Assembly: GCF_051172195.1 (NCBI RefSeq)
Contig: NZ_JBPJAQ010000001.1
Span: 1,302,001-1,366,000 of the forward strand
Direction: 5' to 3'
DNA length: 64,000 nucleotides
DNA from: Paludibaculum fermentans_A
Lineage (GTDB): Bacteria; Acidobacteriota; Terriglobia; Bryobacterales; Bryobacteraceae
A program made the position numbers and the translations under genes. The notes beneath the pieces were generated by a model. It did not search any database and was not told where the DNA came from. It was given only the letters and a program-made list of their open reading frames with translations. Below, piece after piece: positions 8,884 to 16,455 of the stretch (its first letter is position 1; each line of letters starts with the position of its first letter).

Positions 8884-10317
8884 TTAGCCCTTCTTGACGG
8901 CGGCTTTGGCCGGCGCGGCGGGCTTGGCAGCCGGTGCGCCACCCTTACCGAGGGTCTCGATCTCCTTGAAGGAGACGGTGCGGTTCTCGTCGAGGGCCAT
9001 ATTGGAGAGGATGACGGCGATGGAGTCCTGCAGGCCGACTTCGATATCGGCGCGCGGGTGGCCGCCGGTCTTGATGTCGTTGAAGAAGCTCTCGAGTTCG
9101 ATATCGACAGGGTTGCGCTCTTCCAGCGGAACCATGATGCCCTTCTGATACAGCCACTGGCGGGCGAACTTCATTTCCTTCTCGAGGAAGCTCTCCTGGC
9201 CGGTCATGAGGTCCTTACCGAGGAGGATGGGCAGGGGGCGGGAACCGGCGGCGGCGACCATGGTGGAGCCAGCCTTGAAAGCTTCCTTCTTCTTCCCTGC
9301 TTCTTCCACCTTGGCGGGCGGGTTGGGTTCGCGGAACCACATACCGATCGGCAAGTTGTTGTCGTCGCCGATGGTGATGTGGATGGTGCCCTGGGTGCCG
9401 CAGATGATTTCGCCCATTTCGGTGCGCTGGCCGCCGACGCCTGCCCAGTGAGAGGAGCCGGGGATGCCGGTCCAGACGAGGCGGCGGCCCTTGGGGTACT
9501 TGTAGATGAGCTGGACGTTGTCGAGGATGTCGCGGCCATCAAAGAGGAAGTCGTGGGAGCCGAGGCCCTGGACGGATTCCGGGGTCATGCCGAGCATGCG
9601 GTCGGCCACATCGATCTGGTGGGAGGCGAGTTCGGCCACGAGGCCGCCGGAGTATTCGCGGAAGAGGCGCCAGTTGGCCATGCGCTCATTGGGCACGCCC
9701 TTCTTCATCTTCCAGCCGGGATTGCGGTGCCACTGGGCCTGGACGTAGGTGACGTCGCCGAGCATGCCCTTTTCGATCATCTGGCGGGCGGCCTGGTACA
9801 TGGCGCTATAGCGGCGCTGGAGACCAACCTGGAGGGTCTGTTTGGGGCGGGCGGTGGCGAGGGCGCGCAGGGCGTGGACTTCCTCGGCCTTAAACACCAT
9901 GCTCTTTTCGCAGAAGACGTGCTTGCCGGCCTCAAGAGCGTCCTTGGTCACCGGGAAATGCAAATACAGAGGGGTGGTGACGAAGACAGTTTCAACGTTC
10001 TTGTCGGCGAGGAGCTCGCGGTAGTCCTTATAGCGTTTGGGGCTGCCGCCGATGGTCTGGTCAGCTTTGTTCAAGGCGTCGTCGGTGAGATCACAGATCG
10101 CCACGCAACGGCCGGTGTCGATGCCCTTCAGGTGCTTGAGAAGATAAGTGCCACGGCTGCCGGTGCCGACCATGCCATAGTTGACGGCGTTCGTGGCGGC
10201 ACGCGCTTTCAAGATCGCGGGCGCTCCCTGGATGTGGGAGGCTGCGACACCTGCGATAGTCGCTGCGCCAGCGGCCTTGATGGCGTCACGACGCGTCAGA
10301 TCCTTGTTGTCGGCCAT
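8884..10317 (-). CDS. Tat-exported Gfo/Idh/MocA family oxidoreductase
   Basis: 477 residues. The N-terminus carries a twin-arginine signal (TRRDAIKAAGAATIAG). A Rossmann fold follows with GMVGTGSRG for NAD(P) binding and CEKSMVF in place of the family's usual EKP motif, then a GFO/IDH C-terminal domain with HQIDVADRM. Members oxidise or reduce sugars and inositols; secreted versions such as this are frequent in Acidobacteriota and Planctomycetota and presumably export with cofactor bound. The C-terminus is an odd low-complexity Ala/Pro/Lys tail (about the last 20 residues). It lies 30 bases downstream of the YihY gene on the same strand, so the two are probably co-transcribed. Confidence 0.87.
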   Translation of the reverse strand: MADNKDLTRRDAIKAAGAATIAGVAASHIQGAPAILKARAATNAVNYGMVGTGSRGTYLLKHLKGIDTGRCVAICDLTDDALNKADQTIGGSPKRYKDYRELLADKNVETVFVTTPLYLHFPVTKDALEAGKHVFCEKSMVFKAEEVHALRALATARPKQTLQVGLQRRYSAMYQAARQMIEKGMLGDVTYVQAQWHRNPGWKMKKGVPNERMANWRLFREYSGGLVAELASHQIDVADRMLGMTPESVQGLGSHDFLFDGRDILDNVQLIYKYPKGRRLVWTGIPGSSHWAGVGGQRTEMGEIICGTQGTIHITIGDDNNLPIGMWFREPNPPAKVEEAGKKKEAFKAGSTMVAAAGSRPLPILLGKDLMTGQESFLEKEMKFARQWLYQKGIMVPLEERNPVDIELESFFNDIKTGGHPRADIEVGLQDSIAVILSNMALDENRTVSFKEIETLGKGGAPAAKPAAPAKAAVKKG

Positions 10318-10347
10318 TTAGCAAACCTCGGAGAAGATTTTGGAAGT

Positions 10348-11262
10348 CTAAGATCGGGGCTCGGATTCCGCCCTTATTCTATCTTGAATTGGCGCACGGA
10401 GGACGGAGGTAGTTACAGCCTGGCGGACGCTGCGGGCGGTCCATTCCGCTCCGGCGAGCACGACAAGCCCGGCGACGAAGCCCCACGTGAAGATGGTGAT
10501 GGAATTCACGAAGACTCCGTACTCGTGGGAGAACTTGCGGTACATCCAGGGCCACACCAGCATATTGATCCACTTGAGGGCTTCCAGCACGAGCCCGACG
10601 ATGATGGCGCGTGGCAGCACATGCTTCTTTGACACCTTGGTATTGGGCAGGTAGCAGTAGACGAGGAACAGCACCACGATGGTGATGGGGATGGAGGCGA
10701 TCTTGAAGGCAAGGCGAACGATCCAGGTGAATGCGGTGGCGTGGTAGTTCTCGACGCCGGAGAGCAACTGCAGATTAGCGGCGGTGAAGGCGGCGGTGAG
10801 CAGGGTGAGGGCTCCGCAGGCAAGGATGAGGCCCATGCTGACGAGCTGATTCTTGAGCAGGCTGCGGTTCACTTTGACGGCCCAGGCGCGGTTGAGAGCG
10901 ACCTCCAGCGGCAGGAACACGCCGTTGGAGACGAACAGCAGCATGATGAGCGAGATCCACTCGACGCGGTAGGTATAGCCGGCGATGGTGCGCAGGTTGA
11001 AGACAAGGAACTCGCCGGTATTGCCGGCAAAGTAATCCTTCACGGCGACGTAGATGGCCTCTTCCGCGGCGCTCCAATGGAACACGTTGCGGCACAGGGA
11101 GATCATCACCATCAGAAAGGGCCACAACGCGAGCAGGACGTTGCCGCCGATGGCGAAGGCATAGACATGCACTTCGGTATCGAGGATGTAGTGCCAGAGG
11201 TGCCGCCAATCGCCCTTGAGGTCCTTGGCGGAAACCTCAACTTCTTCGAACAGCTTGTACAA
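10348..11262 (-). CDS. YihY/BrkB family inner-membrane protein
   Basis: 304 residues, TTG start. About six hydrophobic segments are visible (for example AFAIGGNVLLALWPFLMVMI, ISLIMLLFVSNGVFLPLEVA and ITIFTWGFVAGLVVLAGAEW). The arrangement, including FLPLEVALNRAW and the segment ending in AEWTARSVRQ, matches the YihY/virulence factor BrkB family, whose molecular function is unsettled. The start lies only 29 bases from the divergent phosphoesterase gene, so both promoters must overlap. The Tat-exported oxidoreductase follows downstream. Confidence 0.83.
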   Translation of the reverse strand: MYKLFEEVEVSAKDLKGDWRHLWHYILDTEVHVYAFAIGGNVLLALWPFLMVMISLCRNVFHWSAAEEAIYVAVKDYFAGNTGEFLVFNLRTIAGYTYRVEWISLIMLLFVSNGVFLPLEVALNRAWAVKVNRSLLKNQLVSMGLILACGALTLLTAAFTAANLQLLSGVENYHATAFTWIVRLAFKIASIPITIVVLFLVYCYLPNTKVSKKHVLPRAIIVGLVLEALKWINMLVWPWMYRKFSHEYGVFVNSITIFTWGFVAGLVVLAGAEWTARSVRQAVTTSVLRAPIQDRIRAESEPRS

Positions 11263-11291
11263 GGCTATGCTCCACTTCGATACTATCCATC
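11263..11291. promoter_or_regulatory. 29-base divergent promoter with symmetric -10
   Basis: The whole gap between two divergent start codons is 29 bases. It contains the near-palindrome GATACTATC (11279-11287). Read on plus it offers TACTAT ending 5 bases before the ATG at 11292; read on minus it offers TAGTAT 17 bases before the TTG at 11262. No good -35 is visible for either direction. The promoter assignment is inferred. Confidence 0.45.
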
Positions 11292-12176
11292 ATGGAACGG
11301 CGCGCCTTTCTGGGGACAGCGGCAATCGCACCTTTTACATCGCTGGGGGCCGATGCGGCGTCTGGCGCGTTTCGATTCATACACTTCACGGACACGCACA
11401 TTCAGCCGGAGCTGCGCGGGTCTGTAGGAACGAAGGACTGTTTCGCGGCGATCAACCGCGAGCCGCACGATTTCGCGATCTGTGGCGGCGACACAGTTAT
11501 GGATGCGTTCGAGCAGCCGCACGAAAAGGCGAAGGCGCTGTTCGACCTGTATGGAGCGACCGTGCGGGACCTGGCAAAGCCGGTCTACACGGTGCCGGGC
11601 AATCACGACGTGTTCGGGGTCTCTGCAAAGAGCGGTGTGGCGCCGTCGGATCCCCTGTATGGGAAAAAGTTCTACGAAGACCGGCTGGGCGCGCGATACG
11701 GGTCGTTCGACTACCAGGGGTGGCACTTCATCCGGCTGGACTCGGTGTTTATCACCCCGCAAAAGACTTACGAGGGGCGGGTGGATGACGAGCAATTGGC
11801 CTGGCTGAAGCGGGATCTGGAGAAAACGGGCCGAAGGACGCCGCTGGTGGTGGTGACGCACATCCCACTGGCCACCGCGTTCGGCACGTTTCCCTTCCCT
11901 GACCTGCCAGAGCTGAGGCCAGTGCTGACGGTGACGAATGCACGGCAGGTGCTGGGGTTATTCGAGGGATACAATCTGAAAGCGGTGTTGCAGGGCCACA
12001 CTCATATCGCGGAGAGAGTGGAGCACCGGGGCGTGCAGTATCTCACGTCCGGCGCGGTGTGCGGCAACTGGTGGAAGGGCGCGCATTACGGCACGAAGGA
12101 AGGCTACGCGGTGCTGACGGTGCGCGGTGAAGAGATTTCCTGGGAGTATCGAACCTATGGCTGGAAAGCCGTTTGA
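11292..12176 (+). CDS. Exported calcineurin-like metallophosphoesterase
   Basis: 294 residues. All five metal-site blocks of the metallophosphoesterase fold are present: DTH (34-36), GGD (65-67), GNHD (103-106), TH (189-190) and GHTH (235-238). The N-terminus MERRAFLGTAAIAPF is a short twin-arginine-like signal, so the enzyme is probably periplasmic. These proteins cleave phosphomonoesters or diesters with two metal ions; the substrate is not evident. The ATG follows a -10-like TACTAT by 5 bases and has no Shine-Dalgarno sequence, which suggests a leaderless message. It overlaps the following isomerase gene by 20 bases, indicating an operon. Confidence 0.87.
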   Translation: MERRAFLGTAAIAPFTSLGADAASGAFRFIHFTDTHIQPELRGSVGTKDCFAAINREPHDFAICGGDTVMDAFEQPHEKAKALFDLYGATVRDLAKPVYTVPGNHDVFGVSAKSGVAPSDPLYGKKFYEDRLGARYGSFDYQGWHFIRLDSVFITPQKTYEGRVDDEQLAWLKRDLEKTGRRTPLVVVTHIPLATAFGTFPFPDLPELRPVLTVTNARQVLGLFEGYNLKAVLQGHTHIAERVEHRGVQYLTSGAVCGNWWKGAHYGTKEGYAVLTVRGEEISWEYRTYGWKAV

Positions 12177-13041
12177 GCCCGTATTGCATTCTGTCAGCTA
12201 CGCCGGGGTCTGGCCGGGACAGGCGCGACTGACGCTGGACGCGTTTCTGGAGAAGGCGGCGCAGCTGAAGTTTCCGGCCGTGATGCTGATGGCGAAGCGG
12301 CCTCATTTCTCGGTGCTGGATTACGACCGCGACGCCTGCCTGCGCTTGAGCGAGAAGCTGGAGATGCTGGGGCTGCGGTGCGCCGTGGTGGCCGGGTATA
12401 ACAACTTCTCGGCCGATGCGGAGCATCCTGACATTCCACAGCGGGAGATCCAACTGGCCCACATCGAGGCGCTGTGCCGGCGGGCGCGGGACATAGGGGC
12501 GCCGGTGGTGCGGATCTTCACGGCCTATGAGCATGCTTCGTTCGCGACGCACACGCTGGTGGATACGCTGCGCGAGGCGGCCCAGCGGGCAGCGGATTTC
12601 GGCGTCACCCTGGGCGTACAGAACCATCACGACTGCGCGGGTCACTATCTGTCGTTTTACGATCTGCTGACGGCGGTGGACCATCCCAACTGCAAGGCCT
12701 GTTTCGACGCCTGGAGCCCGGCGTTGCAGGGCGACGAGGTGGCAGCGGCGGCGCGGAAGATGGCTCCGCTGACAGTGCATACGACGGCAGCGGATTACCA
12801 GTACAGGCCGCGATTCCGGTACGTGCCGGCGCAGGTGAACTACGAGGCGTTGACTCCGGCCGTGCAGGCAGTGCCGATGGGCGAGGGATTCATCGACTAC
12901 CAGAGCTTCCTGGGCGCGCTGCGGGCCGGCGGGTATGAGGGGCCGCTGGCGTACGAGATGTGCAGCCCGCTGCTGGGCGGCGGGTCGGAGGAGAATCTGG
13001 ACCGGACGGCGCAGGAGTTTCTGGCGTGGTTAGCCCGCTAG
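12157..13041 (+). CDS. Sugar phosphate isomerase/epimerase (TIM barrel)
   Basis: 294 residues from the ATG at 12157, which has GGAG about 10 bases upstream; the GTG at 12127 would add residues inside the preceding gene. The sequence fits the xylose-isomerase-like TIM barrel/AP endonuclease family 2: PVVRIFTAYE, GVTLGVQNHHDCAGH, CFDAWSPAL and the closing Glu in YEMCSP provide typical metal ligands. Members isomerise or epimerise sugars. Translation is probably coupled to the upstream phosphoesterase (20-base overlap). Its 3' end overlaps the convergent kinase gene by 12 bases. Confidence 0.85.
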   Translation: MAGKPFEPVLHSVSYAGVWPGQARLTLDAFLEKAAQLKFPAVMLMAKRPHFSVLDYDRDACLRLSEKLEMLGLRCAVVAGYNNFSADAEHPDIPQREIQLAHIEALCRRARDIGAPVVRIFTAYEHASFATHTLVDTLREAAQRAADFGVTLGVQNHHDCAGHYLSFYDLLTAVDHPNCKACFDAWSPALQGDEVAAAARKMAPLTVHTTAADYQYRPRFRYVPAQVNYEALTPAVQAVPMGEGFIDYQSFLGALRAGGYEGPLAYEMCSPLLGGGSEENLDRTAQEFLAWLAR

Positions 13042-14550
13042 CAGCGCTTTGACTTCCGAGATGAGCTGGGCCACATGGAACGGCTTAGCAAGGAAACGGG
13101 TCTGCTCGGGCAGTTTGCGTGCGCCGATTTGCGCGGCCAGTTCCGTATCATCCGTGAAGCCTGAGATGAAGAGGACGCGGGTGCCTGGCCATTTGGCGCG
13201 GACACGTTCCGCGAGTTCGCGGCCGGTCTGTCCGGGCATGGTGAGGTCGGTGACAAGGACGTCGATTGAGGCGTCGTCTTCCTCGCAGGCTTTGAACGCC
13301 TCATCGGCGCCGGCGGCCTGGATGACATGGTAGCCCTGGCGGTCGAGCGCTTTGCAGATGAGTGAGCGAATGCCGGATTCATCCTCGACCACGAGGACGT
13401 TGACCGGTCCGGAGGCGGCCGGCGCGTCATCGGCACGGGGGCAGGTGAGCACCAGGCGTGGGGTTTCACCGGGTTCTGCTTCAAATGCGATGGTGCCTGC
13501 CAGAGCCTGCCAGGGACGGACCAGTCCGGCAAGGCCGAGGGGCGGATCCGAACCTTCCTTGGGTCCGGAGAAGGGCTCAAAGAGGCGGTCGCGGGTCTCG
13601 TCGGAGACGGCGAGTCCGGGCATATGCAGGGCGATTTCGACGTTGCCGCCGGCGACGGGCGCAATGCGGAGTTCGGCGGTGCCGGGCTCAGGCCGCAGAT
13701 GCCGCAGGGCTTCAAAGATGATGAGGTCGAGAAGTTGGCGCGAGGTATTGCCCTGGACGTCGGTGTCGGTGGCGGAAGCCAGGCGCCAGCGTGCGACGGC
13801 GGTGGTGGCCCAGGCAATGAGCGAGAACTGAGCGGCGGCGGGCACCGGAGGCCGGGTGAGCGAGGAGAGATCCTGGGTGAGGGCGCCCATGCGGGCCGAG
13901 GCCTTGACGATTTCGGCGACATCGTCGCGGCGGGCATCGTCGGCGGGCAGGCTTTCCATGAGCTCTTCGGCATAGCCGCCGATGATCATCAGCAGATTGT
14001 TGGCTACATGGGCGAGGCGGCCGGAGAGGCGTTCGATGGCGCCGCGCTTGGACTCTTCGATGAGCTCGCGCTGGCGGCGGCGCTCCAGGAGAGGATCCGG
14101 CAGCGGCACCGAGGAGGCAGCCGGCGCCGAGGACTCCGAGACATGATCCTCATCAATGGTGAGGAGCAGTTCATCCTCGGCGCCGGCCTGCCATCCAGGG
14201 ATCCTTTGAATACTGGCGGTGAGCCGCAGGGCCGAGCTATCTCCGCCCAGTTGGACGGGGTGGCCGTTGCGGGGTGTGCCGGATTTGAGGACATCCGCAA
14301 GAGCGGCCTCGAGCTGCGGATCCGGCAGCAGATCGGGCAGGCGCATCCGGGAGAGATCAGCATTGCGGAGCCCGAAGAGGCGGCGGAACTCGCGATTGAC
14401 GGCACTGAGCCCCCATTCACCGTCCACAATGGCGACGGCGACAGGCAATTGGGCGAAGATGTCCTGATAGTAGCGGCGTTCCGTCTCCACGAGCGCAAGC
14501 AATCGCGAGACTTCGGAGGACTTCCATTGATCGAGGTCGGCGCGTTGCAT
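13030..14550 (-). CDS. Hybrid sensor kinase with degenerate catalytic core
   Basis: 506 residues from the ATG at 14550; the frame stays open upstream but the extra sequence is Arg-rich and runs into the symporter promoter. Order: PAS domain (~25-135), H-box LAHVANNLL around His181 (the family norm is AHDFNNLL), an ATPase-like region (~235-370), and a receiver (~383-505) with Asp435 in VLVTDLTMPG and the conserved Lys in FLAKPF. The ATPase region lacks the N-box Asn and a DxGxG motif, so ATP binding is doubtful while the receiver looks intact. No membrane segment is visible, so it is cytoplasmic. It may act as a phosphate sink or be driven by another kinase (inference). Confidence 0.8.
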   Translation of the reverse strand: MQRADLDQWKSSEVSRLLALVETERRYYQDIFAQLPVAVAIVDGEWGLSAVNREFRRLFGLRNADLSRMRLPDLLPDPQLEAALADVLKSGTPRNGHPVQLGGDSSALRLTASIQRIPGWQAGAEDELLLTIDEDHVSESSAPAASSVPLPDPLLERRRQRELIEESKRGAIERLSGRLAHVANNLLMIIGGYAEELMESLPADDARRDDVAEIVKASARMGALTQDLSSLTRPPVPAAAQFSLIAWATTAVARWRLASATDTDVQGNTSRQLLDLIIFEALRHLRPEPGTAELRIAPVAGGNVEIALHMPGLAVSDETRDRLFEPFSGPKEGSDPPLGLAGLVRPWQALAGTIAFEAEPGETPRLVLTCPRADDAPAASGPVNVLVVEDESGIRSLICKALDRQGYHVIQAAGADEAFKACEEDDASIDVLVTDLTMPGQTGRELAERVRAKWPGTRVLFISGFTDDTELAAQIGARKLPEQTRFLAKPFHVAQLISEVKALLAG

Positions 14551-14710
14551 GGAGATACGACTTAAGTCTCCTAGGCGGGGCGGGATGGAGCAATGGACCG
14601 CGCGAATAGTCCTGCGCGGCTTTGGCCCATTACTTTGCGCACGTTTTTGGACTAGTACCGGGCGGAGAGAGCCGGTCTTGCGGAGTTCCCGATAGAATAC
14701 GACGAACCAT

Positions 14711-16396
14711 ATGAACTTGTCGGTTGGCGGGCTCGATCTGGCGGTGATCCTGGTGTATCTGGCCGGGGTGGTGGCCATTGGCTGTTATGCGGGCTTTGTG
14801 CGGCGGCGCGGCGGAGGCGAGGGGAGCCATTACTTCCTGGCCGGCAACACGTTGACCTGGCCCGTGATCGGGTTGGCAATGTTCGCGGCCAACATTTCCA
14901 CGGTGCACCTGGTGAGCTTGGCGGAGGCGGCCTACAAGTATGGCCTGGTGTTCGGGCACTTCGAATGGATGGCCGGATTCACCCTGATCCTGCTTTCCCT
15001 GTTCTTTGCGCCGCTGTACCTGCGGTCGAGGGTGCCGACGCTGCCGGATTTCCTGGAGCGGCGCTTCAACCGGCAGTGCCGCGATCTACTGGCCGTGGTT
15101 TCACTGTTTTCCGCCATTGTGATCCACATCGGCATAGCTCTCTATACGGCAGCCTTTGTGCTGCGGGGGATCCTGGGCCTGCATCCGGGGGCGACGCTGT
15201 TCGGGTTGGACGCGCTGATGTTCTTCATCATTGCGCTGGGTGTACTGACGGGCATTTACACGATGCTGGGCGGGTTGCTGGCGGTGGTATGGACCGAGAG
15301 TATCCAGACCGTCCTGCTGCTGCTGGGCGCGGTGGTGATCACTGTCGTGGCTTGGAACAGGCTGGGCGGCTGGGAAGTGCTGGTGGCCACGCTGGCGGCC
15401 CAGGCGCACCCCTTGGCGGGCACAGCGAAGGATATCCCGGCCACCACCAGCAACTTCCTGCATATGGCGCGCGATGCGTCCGACCTGTCGGGGCTGCCGT
15501 GGTACAGCGTGATCCTGGGCTATCCGGTGCTGGGCATCTGGTATTGGTGCGCCGACCAGACGATTGTGCAGCGGGTGCTGGCGGCGCGAGACGAGAAACA
15601 GGCCCGGCTGGGGCCGCTGTTCTGCGCGTTCCTGAAGATCCTGCCGGTGTTCTTCTTCGTACTACCGGGGACGATCTGCGTGGCCCTGGTGCAGAACAAC
15701 GCGTTCCAGGGCGAGGGTCCGGCGACAGCGGCGGATACGTATACGTTCATGATCACGCACCTGCTGCCGGTGGGCTTGAAGGGGTTGGTGACGGCGGCCA
15801 TGCTGGCGGCGGCGATGCAGACATGCTCGGCCGCACTGAATTCGACGGCGACTTTGTTTGCGTACGACATCTATAAGCGCTGGCGGCCGGAGACCACGGA
15901 TCACAAACTGGTGGTGATAGGAAAGATCACGACCGTGGTGGCGACCGTGCTGGCGATTGTGTGGTCGCCGCTGTTGAGCCACTACAACACGATCTACGAC
16001 GGGCTGGTGCGGCTGGTGTCCTACGTTTCGCCGCCCATCACGGCGGTGTTCCTGATCGGCGTCTTCTGGCGGAAGGCTTCCGCCAAGGGCGCCTATATCA
16101 CGATGACCTCGGGGGCGGTGTTCGGCGCGGGTATGTTCGTCCTGGACTTCACCGGACACGGGGTGAAGGACTTCATGTTGACGGCGTTTGGGATGTTCCT
16201 GGTGTGTTCGGTGGTGCTGGTGGCGGCGTCGAAGGCGTTTCCAGAAGCATTGAAGGCGGAAGCGGAGCCGCTGGTGTGGTCGAGGTGGAACGAATCGTTC
16301 GAGGGGAATGCGGGTGGCAGGGGTCTGGCGGATTACCGGGTGCTCTCGGCGGTGGTGGCCTTGACGTTCGTGGTGCTGTACGCGTTGGTGTGGTAA
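14711..16396 (+). CDS. Sodium:solute symporter (SSS/SGLT family)
   Basis: 561 residues with about 13-14 hydrophobic helices, beginning LAVILVYLAGVVAIGCYAGF. Family signatures seen are YFLAGNTLTWPVIGLAMFAA near helix 2, LPDFLERRF after helix 3, the GIYTMLGGLLAVVWTE loop, and the PWYSVILGYPVLGIWYWCAD segment. Members couple Na+ entry to uptake of sugars, inositol, amino acids or sialic acids. Its neighbour, convergent across a terminator, is an outer-membrane TonB-dependent receptor, so a sugar substrate is plausible. A possible -10 (TAGAAT, 14693-14698) lies 12 bases before the ATG. Confidence 0.92.
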   Translation: MNLSVGGLDLAVILVYLAGVVAIGCYAGFVRRRGGGEGSHYFLAGNTLTWPVIGLAMFAANISTVHLVSLAEAAYKYGLVFGHFEWMAGFTLILLSLFFAPLYLRSRVPTLPDFLERRFNRQCRDLLAVVSLFSAIVIHIGIALYTAAFVLRGILGLHPGATLFGLDALMFFIIALGVLTGIYTMLGGLLAVVWTESIQTVLLLLGAVVITVVAWNRLGGWEVLVATLAAQAHPLAGTAKDIPATTSNFLHMARDASDLSGLPWYSVILGYPVLGIWYWCADQTIVQRVLAARDEKQARLGPLFCAFLKILPVFFFVLPGTICVALVQNNAFQGEGPATAADTYTFMITHLLPVGLKGLVTAAMLAAAMQTCSAALNSTATLFAYDIYKRWRPETTDHKLVVIGKITTVVATVLAIVWSPLLSHYNTIYDGLVRLVSYVSPPITAVFLIGVFWRKASAKGAYITMTSGAVFGAGMFVLDFTGHGVKDFMLTAFGMFLVCSVVLVAASKAFPEALKAEAEPLVWSRWNESFEGNAGGRGLADYRVLSAVVALTFVVLYALVW

Positions 16397-16433
16397 AAAA
16401 GCGCCCCACCGCACGGTTGGTGCAGCGGGGCGC
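16395..16433 (-). terminator. Intrinsic terminator of the TonB-dependent receptor gene
   Basis: On the minus strand the stem GCGCCCC/GGGGCGC (16427-16433 with 16401-16407, loop 19 bases) is followed directly by six T (16395-16400). The run overlaps the stop codon of the convergent symporter gene. Confidence 0.85.
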
Positions 16434-16455
16434 AGGGGCCTCTCTGGAGGTGAGG

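Noticed and set aside
8827..10632. 601-codon plus-strand open frame opposite the oxidoreductase and YihY genes
   Set aside because: It is antisense to two well-supported genes, consists of low-complexity His/Gly/Glu/Asp runs and has no domain; long antisense frames are expected at this G+C content.
14559..14568. GACTTAAGTC palindrome upstream of the hybrid kinase
   Set aside because: Only 10 bases and AT-centred; expected by chance in 64 kb and unsupported by context.
15662..16414. 250-codon His/Arg/Gln-rich minus-strand frame under the symporter
   Set aside because: Composition is the antisense image of transmembrane codons; no support.
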